From positions 62,001 through 126,000 of the forward strand of contig NZ_JAQSDK010000014.1 of NCBI RefSeq assembly GCF_029945885.1: a stretch of DNA of 64,000 nt, written 5' to 3'. Source of the stretch: Brevundimonas sp. (GTDB lineage: Bacteria; Pseudomonadota; Alphaproteobacteria; Caulobacterales; Caulobacteraceae). Under the pieces are notes generated by a model, which was given only the letters and a program-made list of their open reading frames with translations, was not told where the DNA came from and did not search any database. The first letter of the stretch is position 1; every line of letters begins with the position of its first letter. Below are positions 27,582 to 35,631 of the stretch, in pieces. The position numbers and the translations under genes are program-made.

Positions 27582-28263
27582 CGGCGAGGGCCTGGCCCTC
27601 CGCCTGTCGGTCAATCCCCGCGCCCGTCGCATCTCGATCCGCATCGACGCGCGGGCGGGCGAAGCCGTGGCCGTGGCCCCCAGCGAGCGCCGCCTCGGTG
27701 ACGCCGTGGCCTTTGCCCGGACGCGGAACACCTGGATTCTGGACCGGCTGACGGCGCGGCCGGCGGGTCTGCCGCTGCAGCCCGGCGGCACCGTCTCCCT
27801 GTCGGGTCAGCCGATGCGACTGGTGGCCGGGGGCGGGGCCGGGGCGGCGCGGCTGTCGACCGACGGGGACGGCCCGATCATCATTTCCGGGGGCGAGGGC
27901 GAGGCCTTTTCCCGCCGGGTCCAGAATCTGCTGAAGCGCGAGGCGCGCCGGGCCCTGATCGCGCGCACCGAGGTGCATCTGCGCACGCTCGGCCAGAAGC
28001 CGGTCCAGGTCTCGATCGCCGACGGCCGCTCACGCTGGGGCTCATGCAGCCCGCACAACCGCACCATCCGCTATTCCTGGCGCGTGGTGATGGCCCCGCC
28101 CGCCGTGCTCGACTATCTGGCCGCCCATGAGGTGGCCCATCTGGTCCACGCCAACCACAGCCCGGCCTACTGGGCGGTGGTCCACGACCTGATCGGCGAC
28201 CCGTCGCCGCACCGGCGCTGGCTGCGCGACCACGGGGCGAGCCTGCACGCGGTCGGCCGCTAG
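27547..28263 (+). CDS. YgjP/DUF45-type M48 metallopeptidase-like protein
   Basis: A 238-residue cytoplasmic protein of the YgjP/SprT-like, zinc-binding hydrolase family. The zinc motif is HEVAHLVHANHSPAYW (HExxH plus a downstream His), preceded by SIADGRSRWGSC and IRYSWRVVMAPP, which are the strong family blocks. The GTG start at 27547 (VQYRNGQRLPLD) falls inside the 3' end of phaZ, giving an overlap of 35 bases and suggesting coupled translation. A longer frame starting earlier inside phaZ is possible but lacks family character. The substrate of these proteins is not firmly established. Confidence 0.87.
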   Translation: MQYRNGQRLPLDGEGLALRLSVNPRARRISIRIDARAGEAVAVAPSERRLGDAVAFARTRNTWILDRLTARPAGLPLQPGGTVSLSGQPMRLVAGGGAGAARLSTDGDGPIIISGGEGEAFSRRVQNLLKREARRALIARTEVHLRTLGQKPVQVSIADGRSRWGSCSPHNRTIRYSWRVVMAPPAVLDYLAAHEVAHLVHANHSPAYWAVVHDLIGDPSPHRRWLRDHGASLHAVGR

Positions 28264-28267
28264 GCCC

Positions 28268-30373
28268 CTAGAAGAACAGGGGCTCGGCCTTGCGCTCCGG
28301 CGGCGGGGCCGGTTCGGGGCGCTGCACGGGCAAGTCCTCGCGGCGCTGGGCCGGCTGGGGCGCGGTTGGACGCACCACAGGCTGGGTCGGGGCCGGGCGG
28401 ACCGGGGTGTCGACCGGCGGCGGCGACTCGTCGGTGAGCGGCGGGGCGTCACCGAACAGGTCACCGACCGAACTGATCAGGTCCTCCACCGGATTGGCCG
28501 CCTGCCAGCCCTCGGGCATCGGCGGGCCGTTGGGGATGGGCATCACGTTCAGGCGCGGCAGGGCCGCCTCCATAAAGCTCTTCCAGATGGCGGCCGGGGC
28601 GGCGCCGCCGGTGACGCCGCGCATCGGGGTGGCGTCGTCCTTGCCGACCCAGACGGCGGTGACGAAGCCGCCGGTGTAGCCGACGAACCAGGCGTCCTTG
28701 TAGTCCGAGGTCGTGCCGGTCTTGCCGGCGATGTCGCGCCCGGCGATGGCGGCCGAACGGCCGGTACCGCCGGTGACCACGCCGCGCAGCATCTGGTTCA
28801 TATAGTAGAGCGGCGGATTGTTGATCACCTGCTGGGCGCGGCCTTCGCGGGCGGCGCGTTGATAGATGACCCGGCCGCGCGGCGTGCGGATGCGGCTGAT
28901 GCCATAGGCCGTGGCGCGCTGGCCGCCATTGGCGAAGGCGTCGAAGGCCTGGGCCATTTCGATCGGCGACACCTCGACCGCGCCCAGGGCCATGGCCGGC
29001 TCCAGGCCGATGCGGGTGGTGATGCCCAGGCGGTGGGCGACGCGGGCGACATTGTCGCGGCCGATCTGGTCGGCGATGGCGGCAGCGACGGTGTTGGTCG
29101 ACTGGGCCACGGCATTGGCCAGGCTCGTCTCGCCGATGAAATTTCCGGAATAGTTGCGCGGCGACCAGTTGCCGATGCGGACCGGCTCGTCGACGACGCG
29201 GGACTCGGGCGTATAGCCGGCCTCCATCGCCGCCAGATAGACGAAGGGTTTGAAGGCCGAACCGGCCTGGCGACGGGCGTCGACGGCGCGGTTGAACTGG
29301 CTGTCCGCATAGGAGGCCCCGCCGATCATGGCCCGGACCCGGCCGTCGCCGTCCAGGGCGACGAGGGCGGCCTGTTCGACGCCGCGCGAGGCGTCGCGGT
29401 CGAGGATGCGGCGCACCGAGCGTTCGGCGGCGGTCTGCAGCGTCAGGTCGAGGGTGGTCTCGACGATCATGTCCTCGGTCGGCTCACCGACGAGGCCGCG
29501 GATCTGTTTGTCGAGCCAGTCGACGAAATACTGGGCGTGCTGGGTCGCCAGGGTGCGCGAGACCCGGACCGGTTCCAGCACGGCGGCGGCGCGTTGTTCC
29601 GGCGTGATGACCCCGGCGCTTTCCATCTCGTTGAGGACGACGGTGGCGCGGGTGGCGGCGCGTTCGCTCTCGGACACCGGCGAATAGCGCGACGGGGCCT
29701 TCAGCAGGCCGGCCAGAAGGGCGGCCTCGCCGACCGTCAGGTCCTTGGCCCCCTTGTCGAAATAGCGCTGGGAGGCGGATTCGATGCCATAGGCCCCGGC
29801 TCCGAAATAGACCCGGTTCAGATAGAGGGCGAGGATCTCCTTCTTGGAGAATTTCATCTCCAGCCAGACGGCCAGCATCAGTTCCTGGACCTTGCGCTTC
29901 AGGTTCTGGTCCGGGGTCAGGAACAGGTTCTTGGCCAGCTGCTGGGTCAGGGTCGAGCCGCCCTGGACCACGCGTCCGGCGCGCATGTTGGCGGCCATGG
30001 CGCGCGACATGCCGATCGGGTCGAAGCCCGGGTGCATATAGAAACGGCGGTCCTCGATGGCGACAAAGGCGGCCGGGACATAGTCGGGCAGGGCGTCGAG
30101 GTCCGCCGGCGGGGCCTGCTGGGTGCCGCGCACCGCGATCAGGGCCCCGTTGCGATCCAGATAGGTGATCGAGGGCTGACGGTCGATTTCGTACAGGGCC
30201 GAGGTGTCGGGCAGGTCGCGCGCGAACACGGCGAAGAAGACCAGCAGGAAGATGGCCCCCCAGATGGCCAGCACCATGCCCCAGTACAACAGGCGTTGCA
30301 GCGGCGTGCGCCCGGCACTGCCGTCCTTGCCGGGACCGAGCCCGAACCAACGCCCAGACCCTGGACCCGCCAT
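28268..30373 (-). CDS. Class A penicillin-binding protein (transglycosylase/transpeptidase)
   Basis: Bifunctional cell-wall synthase of 701 residues. A short cytoplasmic part, one membrane helix (LYWGMVLAIWGAIFLLVFF), then a GT51 transglycosylase domain with EDRRFYMHPGFDPIGMSRA and GGSTLTQQLAKN. The transpeptidase domain has the active serine in SAFKP, the STN triad motif and KTGTTSDYKDAWF. The C-terminal 70 residues are proline-rich (SPPPVDTPVRPAPTQPVVRP) and probably unstructured. The ATG at 30373 has a GAGAGGG site upstream and is preferred over a GTG two codons earlier. It is convergent with the YgjP-like gene 4 bp away. It resembles PBP1a-type enzymes. Confidence 0.93.
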   Translation of the reverse strand: MAGPGSGRWFGLGPGKDGSAGRTPLQRLLYWGMVLAIWGAIFLLVFFAVFARDLPDTSALYEIDRQPSITYLDRNGALIAVRGTQQAPPADLDALPDYVPAAFVAIEDRRFYMHPGFDPIGMSRAMAANMRAGRVVQGGSTLTQQLAKNLFLTPDQNLKRKVQELMLAVWLEMKFSKKEILALYLNRVYFGAGAYGIESASQRYFDKGAKDLTVGEAALLAGLLKAPSRYSPVSESERAATRATVVLNEMESAGVITPEQRAAAVLEPVRVSRTLATQHAQYFVDWLDKQIRGLVGEPTEDMIVETTLDLTLQTAAERSVRRILDRDASRGVEQAALVALDGDGRVRAMIGGASYADSQFNRAVDARRQAGSAFKPFVYLAAMEAGYTPESRVVDEPVRIGNWSPRNYSGNFIGETSLANAVAQSTNTVAAAIADQIGRDNVARVAHRLGITTRIGLEPAMALGAVEVSPIEMAQAFDAFANGGQRATAYGISRIRTPRGRVIYQRAAREGRAQQVINNPPLYYMNQMLRGVVTGGTGRSAAIAGRDIAGKTGTTSDYKDAWFVGYTGGFVTAVWVGKDDATPMRGVTGGAAPAAIWKSFMEAALPRLNVMPIPNGPPMPEGWQAANPVEDLISSVGDLFGDAPPLTDESPPPVDTPVRPAPTQPVVRPTAPQPAQRREDLPVQRPEPAPPPERKAEPLFF

Positions 30374-30524
30374 GAACACCCTCTCGCCAACCGTCGTTCG
30401 GTCCTAGACCATTCGACGCAACACGCAAACGCCCCCGCGTCCGTCTGCGGACGGTGACGGGGCAATCCGCCGAAACCATGACCTTGGCGGCGATGATTCT
30501 AAAAATGCGTTCACGTCCGGGGCG

Positions 30525-30555
30525 AACCGGCCGGGCGGATCCGGCCCGACCGGTT
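30525..30555 (-). terminator. Hairpin after the alpha/beta hydrolase gene
   Basis: A 12-bp stem with one wobble pair (30525-30536 with 30544-30555) lies just after the stop of the minus-strand hydrolase gene. No direct T-tract follows. A TTTTT run occurs about 20 bases later. Confidence 0.35.
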
Positions 30556-30562
30556 CAGCGGC

Positions 30563-31501
30563 CTACTGCAGGAAGGCCTCAACCTCGGCGGCGAAGCGGT
30601 CAGGCTGGTCCAGCATGATGAAATGGGCGCTGTCGTCGATCCGCTTCAGGGTCACGCCGGGCAGGCGGGCGAAGGCGGCGGCATAGATGCCGTCGACCAT
30701 CGCCACGGTCATCCGCGGATCGTTGAATTTAACATAGAGGACCTCGGTCGGGGCGGTGATCCGCTCCAGTTCCGGGCCCAGGTCGGTGACGATCAGCTCG
30801 CGATAGGCGGCTGCGGCGACCCTGCGGTCCGAGGTCAGACTGTCCTCCAGCGGCCCGGCGCGCCGGTCTTCGGTCAGGATCATGCCGTCGATGGTTTCTT
30901 CCAGCCGGGTCCGGTAGGCCGCCTCGGGCCCGCTGGCCATGCCTTCGAAAATCTGGTCGGCCACCGGGGCCACCGACTCCGGGGTGGCCCCCGGCGCGCC
31001 GAACATCGCCCCCATGAAGGGCACCATGTCGACGACCATCAGCTTGCCGACCAGGTCGGGATGGCGCGCGGCCAGCATCATGGCGATGGTTCCGCCCATC
31101 GAATGGCCGATGACCACGGGCCGGTCCAGACCCTGTTCGCGGATGTAGCGGGCCAGCTCCTCGGCGACGGGGGCGGCGACCGGACCCTCGGTATTGTCCA
31201 TCGCCGCGGCCCCGGCAAAGCCCTGGATGTGCAGCCGGTGGACGCGGTAGTGGCCGCCGAGGGCGGCAACGGTGCCGTCCCAGACTGCGGGTGAGGAACT
31301 CAGGCCCGGGATCAGGATCACGTCCGGTCCCGCGCCGTCGACGCGCACATGGAACCGGCCCGACTCGAAATCGGCATGGTGGTGGCCGTGGCCGGCCGGG
31401 GCTGCAGCCTCTGTGCCGTGGCCGGCACCATGACTCTGGGCCAGGGCGGCGGGGGCCGACAGAATGAGGCAGGCGGAGGCGAGAAGGGCGGTGCGGATCA
31501 T
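30563..31501 (-). CDS. Secreted alpha/beta hydrolase with His-rich N-terminus
   Basis: A 312-residue alpha/beta hydrolase. The signal peptide is MIRTALLASACLILSAPAAL. After cleavage comes a histidine-rich stretch (SHGAGHGTEAAAPAGHGHHH) before the hydrolase domain starts at DVILIPGLSSSPAVWDG. The nucleophile elbow is VIGHSMGGTIAMML and the late histidine is in DDSAHFIMLDQPDRF. The start at 31501 is chosen because it gives a clean signal peptide. An open frame upstream extends it without one. It is divergent from a Rieske oxygenase gene across a short region with an inverted repeat. The His-rich segment might bind metal. Substrate unknown. Confidence 0.88.
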   Translation of the reverse strand: MIRTALLASACLILSAPAALAQSHGAGHGTEAAAPAGHGHHHADFESGRFHVRVDGAGPDVILIPGLSSSPAVWDGTVAALGGHYRVHRLHIQGFAGAAAMDNTEGPVAAPVAEELARYIREQGLDRPVVIGHSMGGTIAMMLAARHPDLVGKLMVVDMVPFMGAMFGAPGATPESVAPVADQIFEGMASGPEAAYRTRLEETIDGMILTEDRRAGPLEDSLTSDRRVAAAAYRELIVTDLGPELERITAPTEVLYVKFNDPRMTVAMVDGIYAAAFARLPGVTLKRIDDSAHFIMLDQPDRFAAEVEAFLQ

Positions 31502-31530
31502 GATGGTTTCCCTGACTGAGACGTCATAGT

Positions 31531-31549
31531 GTCCCATCTGCTTTGGGAC
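31531..31549. promoter_or_regulatory. Inverted repeat between hydrolase and Rieske genes
   Basis: GTCCCA (31531-31536) and TGGGAC (31544-31549) with a 7-nt spacer sit in the divergent promoter region. They could be an operator for the TetR-type regulator encoded at 32753, but no evidence beyond position and symmetry supports this. Confidence 0.3.
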
Positions 31550-31618
31550 GTAAAGTGCTTTGTTGAAATCTGACCGGTCCCCCCTCGGCGACAGCGGCGC
31601 AGCTTGATACAGAGGGGT

Positions 31619-32737
31619 ATGAAGACATCAGCCGCCGATCCGGTCCAGCCCCGCGACGCCGCCAAGGCCCCGCCGACCGCCTTCGGCACGGGCTTTGTCC
31701 GCGATAGCTGGTATTTCGTCGCCCTGGCCCGCGATGTGGCCCCCGCCGCCCTGGCCCGCCACATGCTGCTGGGCGAGCCGGTGCTGGTCGGCCGCACCCG
31801 GGCCGGTCAGGTCTATGCGCTGCGGGACATCTGCCCGCACCGCGCCGCGCCGCTGTCGGCCGGGAAACTGGTCGAGCATCCGGGCGAGGGCGAGACGGTC
31901 GAGTGCTGCTACCACGGCTGGCGTTTCCGCCCCGACGGGGTCTGCGCCGCCATCCCCTCCCTGGTCGAGGACCAGCCCTATGAGGCCGACCGCATCCGGG
32001 TGCGGGCCTATCCGGTGCGCGAGAGCCAGGGGATGATCTTCGTCTGGATGGCCGCCGATCCGCGGGTCGCGGCCGAGCCCGATCACGAACCGCCGCTCTT
32101 CCCCGGCATTGTCGGGGGCGGGGCGAAACTGGTCGAGTCGATGGATTTCGACGCCCATATCGACCATGCCGTCGTCGGTCTGATGGATCCGGCCCACGGC
32201 CCCTATGTGCATCAGCAATGGTGGTGGCGCTCGACCGGTTCGATGCATGAAAAGGCCAAGGCCTTCGAGCCGCGCGACCAGGGCTTTGCCATGGTGCGCC
32301 ATGCCCCGTCGTCGAACAGCCGCGCCTATCGCATCCTCGGCGGGGCCCCGGCGACCGAGATCACCTTCCGCCTGCCGGGCTATCGCTGGGAACATATCCA
32401 GGTGGGGCCGAAACAGGTGCTGGCCCTGACCTGCCTGACGCCGCTGGATGACAGCCGCACCCGGATCACCCAGATCTTCTGGTCCGACCACTGGGTCTTC
32501 GCCCTGGCCCGGCCCTTCCTGCGGCTGGGCGTGCGCGCCTTCCTGCAGCAGGACGGCGGTATGGTGAACCTGCAGAACGAGGGCCTGCGCTACGACCCGG
32601 CCCTGATCTGGATCGACGACGCCGACAAACAGGCCAAATGGTACCAGCAGCTGAAACGTGAATGGACGAAGAGCCGGGCCGAGGGCCGCCCCTTCGCCAA
32701 TCCGGTCAAACCGGCCGTCCTGCGCTGGAAGAGCTAG
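31619..32737 (+). CDS. Rieske-type aromatic ring-hydroxylating oxygenase, alpha subunit
   Basis: A 372-residue Rieske non-haem iron oxygenase. The N-terminal Rieske domain binds a 2Fe-2S cluster through CPHRAAP and CCYHGWRF (C-x-H ... C-x2-H pattern). The C-terminal catalytic domain has the iron site around DFDAHIDHAVVGLMDPAHG, with the facial histidines and acidic residue expected. No reductase or ferredoxin gene is adjacent. The ATG at 31619 lies very close to an AGAGGGG site, so a slightly different start is possible. It is divergent from the alpha/beta hydrolase and convergent with a TetR gene, a layout that suggests a small degradative unit. Substrate unknown. Confidence 0.88.
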   Translation: MKTSAADPVQPRDAAKAPPTAFGTGFVRDSWYFVALARDVAPAALARHMLLGEPVLVGRTRAGQVYALRDICPHRAAPLSAGKLVEHPGEGETVECCYHGWRFRPDGVCAAIPSLVEDQPYEADRIRVRAYPVRESQGMIFVWMAADPRVAAEPDHEPPLFPGIVGGGAKLVESMDFDAHIDHAVVGLMDPAHGPYVHQQWWWRSTGSMHEKAKAFEPRDQGFAMVRHAPSSNSRAYRILGGAPATEITFRLPGYRWEHIQVGPKQVLALTCLTPLDDSRTRITQIFWSDHWVFALARPFLRLGVRAFLQQDGGMVNLQNEGLRYDPALIWIDDADKQAKWYQQLKREWTKSRAEGRPFANPVKPAVLRWKS

Positions 32738-32752
32738 GCGGGCCCGACCGGC

Positions 32753-33370
32753 CTATTGCCGGATCAGGACGCCGGCGAGGATCAGGTCCAGCTGTTTGCC
32801 GGCCCGGGTCGTCAGCTGCTCCAGCGTCCAGCCGTCATAGGCGGCGCGGCGGAAATTCGACAGGAAGGCGTCCCACACCAGTTCGCTGACGAGGCGGACA
32901 TCGGTGTCCTGCTTCAGCTCGCCGCCACCGATACCCGATTGCAGCACGTCGCTGATCACCATCACCAGCCCCTTGATGGCGACCCGGGTGCGCAGCTCGG
33001 CGGCCTGGGGCTGGAACCACGACCGGGCCACGACCGCCTGCACCAGCGGCAGCTGGTCCAGCGAGGCGTGGTAGCCGGCGCTCATCGCCCCCAGCAGCCG
33101 GGCGCGCAACGGGGCGTCGGCGACGACCCCGCCCTTCAGGATATCGGTCAGCCGGGCCATGTCCTGACCGAGGACCGCTTCGAACAGCTCGGCCTTGTCC
33201 TGGAAATTGGCGAAGACGGCCCCGGTCGACATACCGGCACCCTTGGCGATGTCGCGGATCGTGGCCGCGTCGTAGCCGCGCTCGGCGAACAGGGTCCGGG
33301 CGGCGTCCAGCACCTTCTGCCGCGTGCGCACCTTGGCCGCCTGGCGCCGGTTCAGGCGCGGCTGGGTCAT
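32753..33370 (-). CDS. TetR/AcrR family transcriptional regulator
   Basis: A 205-residue repressor-type regulator if started at MTQPRLNRRQAAKVRTRQ. The N-terminal helix-turn-helix reads ARTLFAERGYDAATIRDIA, continuing with KGAGMSTGAVFANFQDKAELF, a textbook TetR pattern. The remaining part is an all-helical ligand domain without a recognised specificity. An ATG 13 codons upstream (33409) is an alternative start. Neither has a strong ribosome site. It ends 15 bp from the convergent Rieske gene and might regulate that gene and the hydrolase. That is inference from proximity. Confidence 0.9.
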   Translation of the reverse strand: MTQPRLNRRQAAKVRTRQKVLDAARTLFAERGYDAATIRDIAKGAGMSTGAVFANFQDKAELFEAVLGQDMARLTDILKGGVVADAPLRARLLGAMSAGYHASLDQLPLVQAVVARSWFQPQAAELRTRVAIKGLVMVISDVLQSGIGGGELKQDTDVRLVSELVWDAFLSNFRRAAYDGWTLEQLTTRAGKQLDLILAGVLIRQ

Positions 33371-33609
33371 GTCGGCTTCGGTGGCGGGGGACGGATCGGG
33401 GTTACGCATGGATTGGATGACTCGACTGGAAAGGGAGGCCGCGCTCCGGGGAGGGAGGGGCGGGTCGGCAACAGGGTGGTCGGTCGGGCGCAGACGGGCA
33501 GGCCCGGGTTCGGCGACGAACGAAGGGGCGGCTTTCATCATGGAACGATGACCAAAATGGGGTGTGGAGATTAACGCCCCCTCCCGACCCTGCGGCGTTT
33601 TGCCCCGGA

Positions 33610-35457
33610 TCAGCCGTCGGGGCGCAGCGAGCCGGTGCGGGTCGCCGCCCGCAGGGCCCGGGCCGGCCGTCGCTTGACCCCCTCGGGCATGGCCGCCTGG
33701 AAGACGGTGCGGAACCGGGCCCGGCGCTCATGGATGGAGGCCAGCACCAGCCCCATCGGCACGCCCAGATCGACCAGGGTATTCTCGGCCAGCTGCAGGC
33801 TGGCCTCGGTGGTTTCCGGCACCGCATCGGTGACCCCCAGCCGGTACAGCCGCACCGCATGGCGATCGTCGCGGGCCCGGGCGATCAGCACCAGATCCTG
33901 ACGCAGGGCCCGGGCGGCGATCACCACCTCATCGACCTTGCCGGGCGCGTCCATGGTCACCACCAGGGCCCGCATCTCGTCGATGCCGCAGCGCGCCAGC
34001 AGGTCCTGACGACCGGCGTCGCCGTAATAGACGTTGAAGCCGTCGCGCCGGCCGGTCGCCACCGTGGCCGGATCGGCGTCCACCGCGACGAAGCCCTGGC
34101 CGTGCTCGGTCAGCATTTCGCCGACCAGCCGGCCGACCCGGCCGAAGCCGACGATCAGCACCAGGCCCTGGGCCCGCGGGGGTTCCAGCGCCTCGGGCGG
34201 CAGCATGTCCGGCACCATCCGGCCCGCCTCCTTGAGGAATTTGTGGCCCAGCATGGCCATCAGCGGCACGGTGAAGATGCTGATCGTCGCCGCCAGCATC
34301 AGGGTGCGGGCGAAGGCCGGATCGACCACCCCCTCGGCCATGCCGGTGCCGAGGATGACGAAGGCGAACTCCCCGGCCGGGCCCAGGACCAGGGCGGTCT
34401 CGATCGCGGTGCGGGCCCCCAGGCCCCATTTTCGCGCCAGGCCGAAGATGATGGCCGCCTTCAGGGTGATGAGGCCGGCGGCCAGGGCGAAGACCCCGAC
34501 CGGATTGGCGGCGACCGCGTCCAGGTCCAGCGAAATGCCGACGCCGACGAAGAAGACCCCCAGCAACAGGCCCTTGAAGGGTTCGATCGAGACCTCGATC
34601 TCGCGCCGGAATTCGGTTTCGGCCAACAGCAGGCCGGCGATCAGCGCACCGAGGCTCATCGACAGGCCGGCGGCCTGGGCCGCGACCCCGGCCCCGACCA
34701 CCACCAGCAGACAGGTGGCGATGAACATCTCCTGGCCCTGGCCGCGGCCGCGGGCGCGCGCCACCGAGCGGAACATCGGCCGCAGCACCAGACGCCCCAG
34801 CAGCACCAGCATGGCCAGGCCGACGGCGGCGGGGATCAGGGTGAACAGGGCCGAACCCAGCAGGGCCGGACTCAGGTCGCCGCCGCTCTGGCCCAGGGCG
34901 GCCAGCACGGTGATGGTGATCAGGATCGGGGCCACGGACAGGTCCTGGGCCAGCAGCACCGAGAAGGTGGCCCGGCCCGCCAGGGCCTTGAGCCGCCCGC
35001 GCTCGGCCATCACCGGCATGACCACGGCGGTCGAGGACAGGGCCAGGCCCATGCCCAGTACCGCCGCCGACACCAGGGTCTGGCCCATGACCATGAACAG
35101 GGCCGACAGGGCCACTGTGCAGACCACGACCTGCGACAGGCCGAAGCCGAACACCAGCCGCCGCATCGCCTTGAGCCGCTCCCACGACAGTTCGAGACCG
35201 ATCATGAACAGCAGGAAGGAGACGCCCAGTTCGGCCAGCTGCCGGATCTGGGTCGGGTCGCTGATGGTCAGCCACGTCAGCCAGCGGGCATCAACGGCGA
35301 TACGGCCCAGGCCGTCGGGACCGAGCAGGACCCCGGCCGCGAGGAAGCCCAGCACCGGGCTGATCTTGAATCGATTGAACAGGGGCACGACCACGCCGGC
35401 CGCCGCCAGGAAGACCACCAGATCCTTGTATTCGCCGCCGCCGTGGCCTGGCGTCAT
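33610..35457 (-). CDS. Kef-type CPA2 cation:proton antiporter with RCK domain
   Basis: A 615-residue monovalent cation:proton antiporter-2 family protein. The first 400 residues form about twelve membrane segments, with the start MTPGHGGGEYKDLVVFLAAAG and the ion-path signatures GLALSSTAVVMPVMAERG and AETEFRREIEVSIEPFKGLL. The C-terminal regulatory part has a Rossmann RCK/TrkA-N domain with VLIVGFGRVGRLVGEML and GDAGRQDLL. That combination is typical of KefB/KefC-like potassium efflux systems. No ancillary KefF/KefG flavoprotein gene is adjacent. The ATG at 35457 begins the first membrane segment. The frame stays open for another 970 bp upstream, but that part is antisense to the M13 peptidase gene and is rejected. 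Confidence 0.92.
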   Translation of the reverse strand: MTPGHGGGEYKDLVVFLAAAGVVVPLFNRFKISPVLGFLAAGVLLGPDGLGRIAVDARWLTWLTISDPTQIRQLAELGVSFLLFMIGLELSWERLKAMRRLVFGFGLSQVVVCTVALSALFMVMGQTLVSAAVLGMGLALSSTAVVMPVMAERGRLKALAGRATFSVLLAQDLSVAPILITITVLAALGQSGGDLSPALLGSALFTLIPAAVGLAMLVLLGRLVLRPMFRSVARARGRGQGQEMFIATCLLVVVGAGVAAQAAGLSMSLGALIAGLLLAETEFRREIEVSIEPFKGLLLGVFFVGVGISLDLDAVAANPVGVFALAAGLITLKAAIIFGLARKWGLGARTAIETALVLGPAGEFAFVILGTGMAEGVVDPAFARTLMLAATISIFTVPLMAMLGHKFLKEAGRMVPDMLPPEALEPPRAQGLVLIVGFGRVGRLVGEMLTEHGQGFVAVDADPATVATGRRDGFNVYYGDAGRQDLLARCGIDEMRALVVTMDAPGKVDEVVIAARALRQDLVLIARARDDRHAVRLYRLGVTDAVPETTEASLQLAENTLVDLGVPMGLVLASIHERRARFRTVFQAAMPEGVKRRPARALRAATRTGSLRPDG

Positions 35458-35631
35458 GTCGTTCGTTCCGTCGTGCGTGTTTCGGGCTGTTGCGCCATTG
35501 TCGCGCGGAACGCGTGCCCATTGCGAGCCGGGCGAGCCGCTACATGACAAATATTTTAGACTGCGCCGCCCGCGCGCGGCGTAGGATCGCGGCAGACCTG
35601 TTCCATTGTGTTCCCAAGACAAGGATGTCCT

